Origin: Clostridia bacterium
GTDB lineage: Bacteria; Bacillota; Clostridia; Oscillospirales; Acutalibacteraceae
Assembly (NCBI GenBank): GCA_017516745.1
Contig: JAFXBF010000012.1
Coordinates: forward strand, 124,001-188,000
Reading direction: 5' to 3'
Length of the DNA: 64,000 bases
Shown: positions 1-7,835 of the stretch, piece after piece
Layout of the letters: every line of letters starts with the position of its first letter
Numbering within the stretch: the stretch's first letter is position 1
Translations under genes and position numbers: made by a program
The notes under the pieces: model-generated
Seen by the model: only the letters and a program-made list of their open reading frames with translations
The model's database searches: none
What the model was told of the DNA's origin: nothing

Positions 1-551
1 TTTACACTCAGGGCAAGGACGGCGAGCAGGTAAGCTACAATCCGCCCAGATACAAGTTTACATACGATTTCTATATTGACATCAAGGTAAACAACCCCTA
101 TTTTGATGAAATCACAGCAAAGCTCAACGATAACGATGTTGAGGGTATGGGCACAATGGAATATAACCGCTATCAGCAGATGGCACAGCAGGTTATAAAC
201 AACCTCACACAGAACGGTAATGCAGGTATGGCTATGAATAACGGATATAACCAGCCTATGAATAACGGTATGCCGATGAATCAGGGCTATGCTCCTGCAG
301 GTGCTTACGGTCAGCCCAATCCCTATGCTCAGCAGAATGCATATAATCAGCCGATGAACCAGGGCTATGCTCCTGCTAACGGATATAATCAACCGATGAA
401 TAACGGTTATAACCAGCCGATGAATCAGGGCTACAATCAGCAGCCTGCTTACTCTCAGCAGCCTGTATCACAGAGTTGGGTATGTCCCTCATGTCAGGCA
501 AATAACGACGGCGGCAGATTCTGTGCATTCTGCGGTACACCTAAACAGTAA
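1..551 (+). CDS. C-terminal part of an Asn/Gln/Pro-repeat protein ending in a zinc ribbon (5' end outside window)
   Basis: The reading frame is open from the left edge (first full codon at base 3), so the true start lies outside the window; the ATG at 147 is internal. About 45 visible residues look like the end of a folded beta-rich domain. A low-complexity linker built from repeated NQPMNNGY and NQGYAP units follows, then a C-terminal zinc ribbon with two CxxC pairs (CPSC, CAFC). Such tails are common on clostridial envelope-stress proteins, including SPFH-type members of ydjFGHI-like operons, but the conserved part of the domain is not in view, so the family is not assigned. The stop codon overlaps the next start (TAATG), so the two are translationally coupled. 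Confidence 0.7.
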   Translation, partial: YTQGKDGEQVSYNPPRYKFTYDFYIDIKVNNPYFDEITAKLNDNDVEGMGTMEYNRYQQMAQQVINNLTQNGNAGMAMNNGYNQPMNNGMPMNQGYAPAGAYGQPNPYAQQNAYNQPMNQGYAPANGYNQPMNNGYNQPMNQGYNQQPAYSQQPVSQSWVCPSCQANNDGGRFCAFCGTPKQ

Positions 552-1084
552 TGAACAAAATGAAGGCTGTGATAATCATAGTTTCGGTTGTTGTTTTGAT
601 TTCTGCTGTTGCGGCAGGCGTTTGGTATTACAAAACCAAGTTCTATGTACCGGATAAAAACGGTATGGTGTTTTCTCTGACCGATACAATAACCTCTTGC
701 CGCTATGAATCAGGCGGCGGTATGAACGGTGAATTGACACAGGCGCAAATCTTTCTAAAAGATAACGGCGAGGTTTGGCTGAAATATCATTACCGTTATC
801 CTGTCGGAACAGATAAAGAGGATGTAACAACGGAATATCAGATAGATGCCAAAGCGATTGAGGATATCCGTGAAATCTGTAACGAGTACGGCGTTCTCCG
901 TTGGGGCAAGCTCAAACGCAGCAAAACAGTTATTCTTGACGGCGCAACAGATAAAATTGCTTTGACTTTTTCAGAAAAAGAATACTACAGCTTCAACACA
1001 GGCCTTGAATTACCCGACGGTGGCGAAAAAATTTTTGATGAAATTTTAGAAATCATTAAACAGTATAAGCAAGGAGATGATTAA
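551..1084 (+). CDS. Membrane-anchored protein of unknown function
   Basis: 177 residues. There is one N-terminal transmembrane segment (about residues 5-25, rich in Val/Ile/Ala) after a short basic start, and no lipobox cysteine, so this looks like an anchor rather than a cleaved lipoprotein signal. The remainder is a polar, probably extracytoplasmic domain. I do not recognise the family. The start overlaps the upstream stop by one base, and the stop sits just before the TTG start of the next gene, so it is part of one operon with the zinc-ribbon proteins around it. A supporting role in the same envelope system is an inference from position only. Confidence 0.7.
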   Translation: MNKMKAVIIIVSVVVLISAVAAGVWYYKTKFYVPDKNGMVFSLTDTITSCRYESGGGMNGELTQAQIFLKDNGEVWLKYHYRYPVGTDKEDVTTEYQIDAKAIEDIREICNEYGVLRWGKLKRSKTVILDGATDKIALTFSEKEYYSFNTGLELPDGGEKIFDEILEIIKQYKQGDD

Positions 1085-1086
1085 CC

Positions 1087-2157
1087 TTGTCAACAATTCT
1101 TGAACAGAAATGTCCGTGCTGCGGCGGTGCGGTTGAATTCAATACCGGTGCACAAAGGCTCAAATGCCCTTACTGCGACACCGAATTTGATATTACCGCT
1201 ATGCCCGAAGATACATCAAATCAGGTTGAGCAAATCAACTGGAATTCGCAGGGCGCACAGTGGGGCGCAGGCGAAACCGACGGTATGAGCGTTTATGCCT
1301 GCAATTCCTGCGGCGGTGAAATTGTTGCCGACACAACAACGGGTGCAACAACCTGCCCTTACTGCGGCAATCAGGTCGTTATGAAGGGACAGTTTTCAGG
1401 TGCGTTGAAGCCTGACCTTGTAATTCCTTTCAAGCTCGATAAGAAAGCGGCAAAGGAAGCGCTCAAAAAGCATATCTCAACCAAAAAATTCGTACCTAAA
1501 TCATTCCTTACCGATAACCGCCTTGAAGAAATCAAGGGTGTTTATGTACCTCATTGGCTTTTCACCTGCGATGCAATCGGCAACGCAAACTATAAAGCAA
1601 AAAAGGTAAAGACCTGGTCGGACGAAAATTACGAATACACCGAAACCTCGTATTTTGACATTTACAGAAGCGGCAACATAGGCTTTGACAACATTCCCGT
1701 TGACGGCTCAACCAAAATGCCCGACGACCTTATGGAATCCGTTGAGCCCTTTGATTTGTCGCAGGCTGTCGATTTCAACACCGCATATCTCGCAGGCTAT
1801 CTTGCGGACAAATACGACGTTACAGCAGAAGAAAGTATGCCCAGAGCCAATGAAAGAATCAGGCAGAGCATAATTGATTCGTTCAAGGAAACCGTAAAGG
1901 GATATGACGAGGTTGAAAATCAAGGCGCAAATATGAACGTTGCAAACGGCATTTACAAATACGCACTCTATCCCGTATGGCTTCTCAACACAAAGTGGAA
2001 CGGTGAGAATTTTACCTTTGCAATGAACGGGCAGACGGGAAAATTCGTCGGCAATATTCCCACGGATAAAAAAGCCGTCACCAAGGCTTCGCTTTTACTC
2101 GGTGCAGGCATAGGCGCAGTAATTTACGGCCTTATGTGGCTGATAGAGCTGCTTTAA
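1087..2157 (+). CDS. TFIIB-type zinc-ribbon membrane protein, YdjG-like
   Basis: 356 residues, starting at TTG 1087; an AAGGAGA ribosome site lies about 10 bp upstream and no better ATG follows. Two zinc ribbons occupy the N-terminus: CPCC...CPYC (about residues 8-30) and CNSC...CPYC (about 71-95). A long soluble alpha/beta domain follows, and one transmembrane segment lies at the extreme C-terminus. This order matches the Bacillus subtilis YdjG type, which is encoded next to PspA-, TPM- and SPFH-type proteins in ydjFGHI. The next gene here is a TPM protein, which supports the assignment. The family is linked to cell-envelope stress, but its biochemical role is not established. Confidence 0.75.
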   Translation: MSTILEQKCPCCGGAVEFNTGAQRLKCPYCDTEFDITAMPEDTSNQVEQINWNSQGAQWGAGETDGMSVYACNSCGGEIVADTTTGATTCPYCGNQVVMKGQFSGALKPDLVIPFKLDKKAAKEALKKHISTKKFVPKSFLTDNRLEEIKGVYVPHWLFTCDAIGNANYKAKKVKTWSDENYEYTETSYFDIYRSGNIGFDNIPVDGSTKMPDDLMESVEPFDLSQAVDFNTAYLAGYLADKYDVTAEESMPRANERIRQSIIDSFKETVKGYDEVENQGANMNVANGIYKYALYPVWLLNTKWNGENFTFAMNGQTGKFVGNIPTDKKAVTKASLLLGAGIGAVIYGLMWLIELL

Positions 2158-2172
2158 GGAGGTGCGGAAAAT

Positions 2173-2928
2173 ATGACTAAAAAGATTTTTGCAATAATTA
2201 TTGCAGCTCTGATTTGCGTTTCGTTCGTATTCTCTGCATCTGCTTACACTCAGCAGTATGTAATAGACTACGCCGATAAGCTCTCTTCAAGTGAAATTGA
2301 AGAGCTTGATTTGTTTGCAGAAAAGTTCGAAACTGCTTACGGCGTTACCGTGCTTTTTTGCATAACCGAAGGCACGGGCGATGTAACTGCCGATGAATTT
2401 GCTGTGGAAACATATACCGATTACACCGATAACGAAAACGGAATAATTCTCGTTCACGATGATTGGAACAAAGCATATTCCGTATTCACTTCGGGCAACG
2501 CAGATGAATATTTTAGCGATGCCGCCGTTGACAGCATGATTGATGCGTATGACAGCAATGACAGCTATTACGGCGGAATTTACGCCTGCTATGAGCTTGG
2601 CGTCGAATATCTTGAAAACGGCTATTCGGGCGGATATGTTAATGACTCAGAGCCTTTGAATAACGATACCAATACAATAGGTGCAAGCGAAGAAAAAGAC
2701 GGCGTTTCAATTATATGGTTACCCGTTTCGCTTCTGATTGGTCTGCTTGTCGGTTTTCTTATTATTAACGGCATAGCCTCGAAAAACAAGTCGGTTAAAA
2801 TGCAGGAAAATGCAACCGTCTATACCCGACCGGGCAGTATGGTTATAACAGGAAGTGCGGATAATTTCCTTTATAACAACGTCGAACGCAGAGAAAAGCC
2901 GAAGCAAACTGAAAACAAGAATAATTAG
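2173..2928 (+). CDS. TPM-domain membrane protein, YdjH/YgcG-like
   Basis: 251 residues, preceded by a strong TAAGGAGGTG site. A signal peptide ends near SASA (about residue 24). A TPM domain follows (about residues 27-150), opening with the typical YVIDYADKLSSSEI motif, and a transmembrane segment lies near residues 179-201 before a short cytoplasmic tail. TPM-domain proteins (Psb32, YgcG, YdjH) are extracytoplasmic and are associated with membrane or photosystem maintenance; the bacterial role is unclear. Position directly after a YdjG-like gene supports a ydjGH-type pair. Confidence 0.75.
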   Translation: MTKKIFAIIIAALICVSFVFSASAYTQQYVIDYADKLSSSEIEELDLFAEKFETAYGVTVLFCITEGTGDVTADEFAVETYTDYTDNENGIILVHDDWNKAYSVFTSGNADEYFSDAAVDSMIDAYDSNDSYYGGIYACYELGVEYLENGYSGGYVNDSEPLNNDTNTIGASEEKDGVSIIWLPVSLLIGLLVGFLIINGIASKNKSVKMQENATVYTRPGSMVITGSADNFLYNNVERREKPKQTENKNN

Positions 2929-2944
2929 GTTTGGAGGAAAAGAT

Positions 2945-3400
2945 ATGGATTTTATCGGCAAATGGAAATTTCACTCAATAGGAGTATTCAACGATAATGA
3001 CGAACTTGTTTATCTGATGGCAGAAGAGTATCTTGCTTCACCTATGCTTTACATAGACGAAACAGATAAAGATGCCGTTGCCGAAGAAATGAAGGAACGC
3101 AAAAAGATTATCGGTATGCAGATTAAAATATGCGATGACGGCAAAATGTATATTCTGATGCCCCTGCCCGAAGGTGTGTCTCAGGCTGAGGTTGACGAAG
3201 CGGTTGCGGCGGGATATTTCACTCTTGTTGACGGTATGATTGCCGATTCACCAATGCAGTGGGAACTGCGTGACGGTGAGCTTTGTTACGATACAGGAAT
3301 TAATGGTGAGTTTTTTGACGAAAAAGCAGAAACATGGGTAAAGGCGCTTGACGAAAGCGGATATTTTACCTTTATGAGTTACAGATTTATCAAAGAATAG
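2945..3400 (+). CDS. Small acidic cytoplasmic protein, unknown function
   Basis: 151 residues. The start at ATG 2945 was chosen because GGAGGAAAAG lies directly upstream; an in-frame ATG at 2855 lies inside the previous gene and has no ribosome site. No signal peptide or membrane segment is visible. The sequence opens with a WKFHS strand and has several charged beta-strand-like stretches and many Asp/Glu, suggesting a small beta-rich, possibly lipocalin-like fold. That fold guess is weak and I do not recognise a family. It sits in tandem with the TPM protein and the next gene at short spacing, so it is co-transcribed. Confidence 0.65.
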   Translation: MDFIGKWKFHSIGVFNDNDELVYLMAEEYLASPMLYIDETDKDAVAEEMKERKKIIGMQIKICDDGKMYILMPLPEGVSQAEVDEAVAAGYFTLVDGMIADSPMQWELRDGELCYDTGINGEFFDEKAETWVKALDESGYFTFMSYRFIKE

Positions 3401-3412
3401 GAGGTATTACCA

Positions 3413-4024
3413 ATGGGATTATTTGATTCACTTAAAAGGCAGGCAGAATCCGCACTTAAAAGAGAGATTTCACAAGGAATTAACAAGGCGGTAAACAATG
3501 CCGTGCAGTCAGTAGGCAAGGGCAGAAACCACACCGAAACCTTTACCTTTGCTTCACTTCCGACAAATGTTGCCGAGCTTAAAGCTCTGCCCGAAGCAAG
3601 CCTCGATTCCGCCTTCAAAACAACGGCACTCACTCTTGCGGCTTTGTGCAACTATGAGCACAACCCTGATGCAACAATCGAAATGCTCAACTTTCTTAAA
3701 GGTCCGGGCGAAGTAAGCGGCTTTGAAAAGCAATTTATCAAAGAGCATCTCGGCTCGGAAGGCTATAAGGCTCGCTCGTATTTTGAGGGTGCAACTCCGC
3801 AGAACAGCTATAAGCCGAATGTGCCCTATAAAATTACCGTTATCGAAAACCCTTATTCCTTCGATAATGCAGATTGGGCAACGCTCTATGTTCAGAGCGG
3901 CGGCGCAGATAACCCCAGACCTGTGAAGCTGCGCAGAAAGCCCTCAACAGGCCAGTGGTTTCTTGTTGAAATCCAGTGCCTTGAGGATATCCGTGTGCCC
4001 GTAGAAGAAAACCCCTGGGCATAA
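3413..4024 (+). CDS. Conserved hypothetical protein with amphipathic N-terminus
   Basis: 203 residues with a GGAGG ribosome site. The N-terminal 40 residues form an amphipathic Lys-rich helix (MGLFDSLKRQ...). The rest has the appearance of a soluble domain with a conserved-looking ALPEASL segment followed by a hydrophobic helix, and a C-terminal beta region ending NPWA. It resembles an uncharacterised clostridial family often found near zinc-ribbon and TPM genes, but I cannot name it with certainty. Operon position suggests a role in the same envelope cluster. Confidence 0.65.
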   Translation: MGLFDSLKRQAESALKREISQGINKAVNNAVQSVGKGRNHTETFTFASLPTNVAELKALPEASLDSAFKTTALTLAALCNYEHNPDATIEMLNFLKGPGEVSGFEKQFIKEHLGSEGYKARSYFEGATPQNSYKPNVPYKITVIENPYSFDNADWATLYVQSGGADNPRPVKLRRKPSTGQWFLVEIQCLEDIRVPVEENPWA

Positions 4025-4046
4025 ATAAAGTAAAGGAGATATTACT

Positions 4047-5477
4047 ATGAAAAAATTACTTGCAGTTCTTCTCGCACTTGCAATGTTGTTTTCTTTTGCC
4101 GCCTGCGGTGAAGATACTCCTGAAAAGCCCGATAACACAAAACAGCCGTCTGCCAATTCCGATGCAGCCATTGAAGCCTCGCTCTTTACCGTTGATTTTG
4201 GTGGCGACTGGATAAACATTGAAGATGACTTCAAGAATGAAGAAGAATACTCCAAAGCTGTTCTTCAGATTCTCGACCCCGAAGACAACGAATATTACTT
4301 AGTCGAGGCAACAATCAGCGTTGAGATTGATGAGCCTTACGATTTCCGTGAAGACCTTGTTTATTACGGCTTCAACCAGTATGAATACAAGGAAAACAAT
4401 GCTTATGAAACCGTAAAAGTCGGCGGCGTTGACCTGCTTAAGTATGACGACGGCGATGACACACTCGTTTATTTCAACCGTGTTGAAAACGCTAACGCAT
4501 CGGTTTATGTCCAGTTTGACGCAACCGATTTGGGCGACAGCCGTATTCAGGCTCTTCTTGACGGTATAACCTTCACTCTTGAGGATATCGGAAATGAAGA
4601 CGGCCCTTGGGAGTGGGAAGGTGAAAGATTTTCAGCAGATGCCGCAAGCGTAAATGCCGGTTCAGCTACCGTTACATCAACATTCGTTCCCTTTGAAGCA
4701 CCCGTTACAACCTTTGAAACCTTTGACCATTCCGTTGCCGCAATCGGTGACAGAGTATATGTTCTTGTTGACGGCGAGCTCAGCGAATGTCACTATGACG
4801 GTTCAACTCTTGCCTTTGTTAACAAAATCGAGCTCCCCGAAGACGATTACGACAGAATAGAGGCAACCGCAGACGGTACACTCTGGGTAAGCGGCTCGAT
4901 GAATGACATTCTCTGCATCAAGGGCGGCAGTGCGGTTGCGACATACGAAGACATCGACAACCTCGCAATTCATCCGTCAGGCGCTTGGGGTGTTAACTTC
5001 TTCACTTCCAACGAATGTGCGATTGTTACCTTCAGCGGTAATACATACACCTCAACTCCCGTAACCTTCAAAGAAGCAGATACAATAATGCAGCTCTGTG
5101 TTGATGAAAACAATATTTATGTCTGTGCAAATGCCGCAGATGACAGCGGCCACAAGGTATTCATTTACAACAAAGACGGTGTTCTTCAGAAAACTCTCTG
5201 CGATGCCGAAGGTGAAGGACTCGGCAGCGTTACTTTTGTAACTCAGACCGCAAACGGTTATATAGCCTTTGACGGCAATATGAGAGATGTTCTTCTTTGG
5301 GATAACAACGGTACATTTATTTCTGAAATCTCCGACGGCGACCTGTTCAGCACAAATTACCCGTGGTTCTGCGATTCCGCAGTTCTTGATGACGGAAGCA
5401 TTATTACAATTATGACAGATGAGCGTGAAGACCGTTCAGCAACAGAGGTTGTTGCGTTCATCGTCAAAGGATTCTGA
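4047..5477 (+). CDS. Secreted lipoprotein with beta-propeller-like C-terminal half
   Basis: 476 residues, preceded by AAAGGAGA. A lipoprotein signal ends at FAAC (Cys about residue 20), followed by an acidic, Pro/Asn-rich linker. Residues about 45-175 form a first domain. From about residue 205 onward the sequence has repeated blade-like units (for example DGTLWVSGS, NGYIAFDGN, LLWDNNGT), suggesting an extracytoplasmic beta-propeller. The ligand is unknown. The stop codon overlaps the next start (TGATG), so the two lipoproteins are coupled. No enzymatic motif is visible. Confidence 0.75.
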   Translation: MKKLLAVLLALAMLFSFAACGEDTPEKPDNTKQPSANSDAAIEASLFTVDFGGDWINIEDDFKNEEEYSKAVLQILDPEDNEYYLVEATISVEIDEPYDFREDLVYYGFNQYEYKENNAYETVKVGGVDLLKYDDGDDTLVYFNRVENANASVYVQFDATDLGDSRIQALLDGITFTLEDIGNEDGPWEWEGERFSADAASVNAGSATVTSTFVPFEAPVTTFETFDHSVAAIGDRVYVLVDGELSECHYDGSTLAFVNKIELPEDDYDRIEATADGTLWVSGSMNDILCIKGGSAVATYEDIDNLAIHPSGAWGVNFFTSNECAIVTFSGNTYTSTPVTFKEADTIMQLCVDENNIYVCANAADDSGHKVFIYNKDGVLQKTLCDAEGEGLGSVTFVTQTANGYIAFDGNMRDVLLWDNNGTFISEISDGDLFSTNYPWFCDSAVLDDGSIITIMTDEREDRSATEVVAFIVKGF

Positions 5478-6694
5478 TGTTAATGGATAAACTGAAAAGA
5501 ATTATCGGCATATTACTGGTTTTGTGTTTCACGGTTGCTCTTACCTCTTGCGGAGAAGATTCTCCGCAGGAGGTTACTCCAAACGAAACAACACAGACTG
5601 CCGGAAATGAAGCAAGCGAAGAAATAACCGTTCTTTCACTCAACAAAGAATATATTTCTCATTATGAATGGTATGAAGATTATCCCGAAATGCTTGTGAG
5701 AAGCGAATATACGGATGTTACCCTTGATAAATCAATGGAGAAAAAATATCCGCTTCTTGCCAAAGCTCTCACGGAAACCTCCGTGATGAGAAAAAGAGCA
5801 ATGGAAGAAGAAAAGGATAATTTCATCGTTACTGCTACCGAAGAATTTTTGAATGACAGCGAATCTTTTTCAACCTATGTTTCAACTCTAGATGTTCAGG
5901 TGCGCCGTGCCGACAGTGTTGCAGTCAGTATTCTTGAGGATTACAATTCGGAAACTGACAGAGCATTCAACTGCCTTAATTATGACACAGAAAGCGGAAA
6001 ACTGCTTGCTCTTTCCAATGTTGTAACGGATATTGCAAAGCTTCCGTCAATTGTTGAAAAAGAAGTTATAAGCCGTATTTTTCAAGGTGACTCCGATGTC
6101 GAAACCGCCATTCCCGATTATTTCAAAAGCACTCCTGAAGAGGATATCACATGGGTGCTTGAATATAACGGCATAACCTTTTATTTCAAACCGGGTGCTG
6201 TTGCTCCCACAAATTTCGGCATTCAGATTGCAACGGTAACCTTTGCGGAATATCCCGATTTGTTCAAAGAAAAATATACTGCCGTACCCGATGCATATGT
6301 TGTAAGCCTGCCCTTATCGTCACCGTTCTTTACCGATATCACGGGTGACAATCGTGCGGATGAGCTTACCGTTTCGGGTAACTATGACCCCGACGGCAGA
6401 TATTATTACACGCTCGGAATAAATTCGGAAAGCTCAAGCTATGAGGTAGATTGGTTTTCCTATGATATGAATCCGTATTATGTCAAAACCGCAGACGGCG
6501 ACAGCTTCCTCTATGTGTTCAGCGAGGAAAGCGAAACGGAAGACCGTCAGATGATTCTGTGCGTATTCAGCCTCAAAAACGGTGAAATCAAACAGATAAG
6601 CGAAACGGACACGGATATGCTTTACAAAGGTAACAATGTGTTTACCGTACCTACAGACCCGGATATACTTATTTCAGCTGTTAATAATTCATAA
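5477..6694 (+). CDS. Lipoprotein with DUF3298/RsiV-like domain
   Basis: 405 residues. The start at 5477 overlaps the upstream stop; a second ATG at 5483 would remove only two residues. The lipobox ALTSC gives a mature N-terminal Cys, and the CGEDSPQE that follows resembles the CGEDTPE of its neighbour. Residues about 60-285 show the order typical of DUF4163/DUF3298 proteins (RsiV, PdaC): a KYPLLAKAL helix, an LSNVVTDIAKLPS helix, then a WVLEYNGITFYF strand with a following PTNFGIQIATV strand. In RsiV this domain binds lysozyme; here the ligand is unknown. It is the last gene of the cluster. Confidence 0.7.
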   Translation: MLMDKLKRIIGILLVLCFTVALTSCGEDSPQEVTPNETTQTAGNEASEEITVLSLNKEYISHYEWYEDYPEMLVRSEYTDVTLDKSMEKKYPLLAKALTETSVMRKRAMEEEKDNFIVTATEEFLNDSESFSTYVSTLDVQVRRADSVAVSILEDYNSETDRAFNCLNYDTESGKLLALSNVVTDIAKLPSIVEKEVISRIFQGDSDVETAIPDYFKSTPEEDITWVLEYNGITFYFKPGAVAPTNFGIQIATVTFAEYPDLFKEKYTAVPDAYVVSLPLSSPFFTDITGDNRADELTVSGNYDPDGRYYYTLGINSESSSYEVDWFSYDMNPYYVKTADGDSFLYVFSEESETEDRQMILCVFSLKNGEIKQISETDTDMLYKGNNVFTVPTDPDILISAVNNS

Positions 6695-6711
6695 CCCCCA
6701 AAACGCAAACA

Positions 6712-6741
6712 GGTGCAACCGGAGTTAATCCCCGTTGCACC
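6712..6741 (+). terminator. Hairpin after the lipoprotein operon
   Basis: Inverted repeat GGTGCAAC / GTTGCACC (8 bp) with a loop of about 14 bases, 17 bp after the stop at 6694. The 3' side is AT-rich rather than a clean T-run, so termination may be partial. Confidence 0.5.
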
Positions 6742-6754
6742 ATATTATATTTAA

Positions 6755-7135
6755 TGTGGTAAAAAATATGAAGATATGCAGGCAAGGCTTGATGAGCTCT
6801 ATGATAAAATTGATGCTGCTCAGGAAGAAATTGCCGAGCTTCAGGCAAGAATAGATTTTCTTATTGCTCAGAAGATTTCAAGCGACAATGTTTATAAGTA
6901 TCTCTTGTATTTTGATAAGCTTTATGATAAATTTACAGATAAGGAAAAGAAGACATTTCTGGGCAGTTTCGTTGAAAAGATTGAGATTTATCCCACAGAA
7001 ATACCAAACGGCCGAATACTTAAGCGTATTCAGTTCAGGTTTCCGCTTTTCTATGAAGGCGAAGAAATTATAGGCCTGAGTTGGGACAATGAAACGACGC
7101 TTGAATGCATGTGCCTTTTAACTAAGTTTGCCTGA
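6755..7135 (+). pseudogene. 3' remnant of a large serine recombinase (Tn4451/TnpX-like C-terminus)
   Basis: About 125 residues remain. The similarity begins directly after an in-frame stop (TAA at 6752) with CGKKYEDMQARLDELYDKI, the coiled-coil region of clostridial transposon-type large serine recombinases. It continues through KFTDKEKKTFLGSFVEKIEIYP and GRILKRIQF to a WDNETTLECMCLLTK ending, which is the usual C-terminus of this family. The catalytic resolvase domain, recombinase domain and zinc ribbon are missing upstream, so this is a scar of a lost integrative element and not an active enzyme. There is no obvious ribosome site. The ATG at 6776 could in principle start a 119-residue peptide. 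Confidence 0.75.
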
Positions 7136-7167
7136 CGACAAGTGAACAACACACAAGGAGCTTTGTT

Positions 7168-7713
7168 ATGAAAAATTCTGTTTTTGAAAAGGATTTATAC
7201 CGCTGGTACGGCGAGAAAGGCGAGAGCCTTAAGCGCAGGCTTTTCCGTCCCCGTGAGATTAGCTATATGTACTTTCTGCGAAAGGTACAGAGTGCGTCAA
7301 ATCCGGTATTCAAGGCTTACTACAAGCTCAGACTTCACCGGCTGTCCTTGAAAACGAATATTCAGATTTCTGCGGCGGCAAAGATAGGCGAGGGCTTTTA
7401 TATCGGCCACACGGGCAGAATAATAATCAACCCCAAGGCTGTGCTGGGTAGGAATATCAACATTGCAACTGGTGTTGTCATCGGCAGGGAAAACCGTGGA
7501 GAAAGGGAAGGTGCACCGACCATAGGTGACAACTGCTGGATTGGCGCAAATTCCGTGATTGTCGGCAAGGTGAATATCGGCAACGACGTGTTTATTGCTC
7601 CGCTTACCTTTGTCAATTTCGATGTGCCCGACCACAGCATTGTAATCGGAAATCCCGCAAAAATTTCTCCTAAAGAAAATGCAACTCTCGGTTATATCAA
7701 CCGCACCGTATAA
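7168..7713 (+). CDS. Hexapeptide-repeat acetyltransferase, serine O-acetyltransferase-like
   Basis: 181 residues with an AAGGAG site. After a helical, basic N-terminus of about 60 residues comes a left-handed beta-helix of hexapeptide repeats (for example AKIGEGFYIGH, AVLGRNINIA, PTIGDNCWIGANSVI, NIGNDVFIAP), ending in a GNPAKI cap. The GHTGRIII segment holds the position of the catalytic His of CysE-type enzymes. The N-terminus is shorter than in classical CysE (about 270 residues), so it may be a short serine acetyltransferase or an exopolysaccharide acetyltransferase of WcaB type. No cysK or glycosyltransferase lies next to it, so the substrate is undecided. Confidence 0.75.
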   Translation: MKNSVFEKDLYRWYGEKGESLKRRLFRPREISYMYFLRKVQSASNPVFKAYYKLRLHRLSLKTNIQISAAAKIGEGFYIGHTGRIIINPKAVLGRNINIATGVVIGRENRGEREGAPTIGDNCWIGANSVIVGKVNIGNDVFIAPLTFVNFDVPDHSIVIGNPAKISPKENATLGYINRTV

Positions 7714-7731
7714 ATTATATATTTTATTACA

Positions 7732-7757
7732 AAAGGCTTGCTTTTTTGCAGGCCTTT
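7732..7757 (+). terminator. Terminator after the acetyltransferase gene
   Basis: Hairpin AAAGGC(TT)GC / GC(A)GGCCTTT around a T-rich loop, 18 bp after the stop at 7713, followed by GTTTATAAT. It separates the acetyltransferase from the decarboxylase genes. Confidence 0.6.
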
Positions 7758-7788
7758 GTTTATAATAAATTACTGTATGATAAAACTA

Positions 7789-7797
7789 TGCTATAAT
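7789..7797 (+). promoter_or_regulatory. Extended -10 promoter for the oadB-like gene
   Basis: TGCTATAAT (extended -10, perfect TATAAT at 7792-7797) lies 38 bp before the ATG at 7836. The -35 region is weak (TTACTG at 7770-7775), as is usual with extended -10 promoters. Confidence 0.6.
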
Positions 7798-7835
7798 GGC
7801 GTAGAATTTGGTTTCGGAAAGGAAAGATTTTTTAA

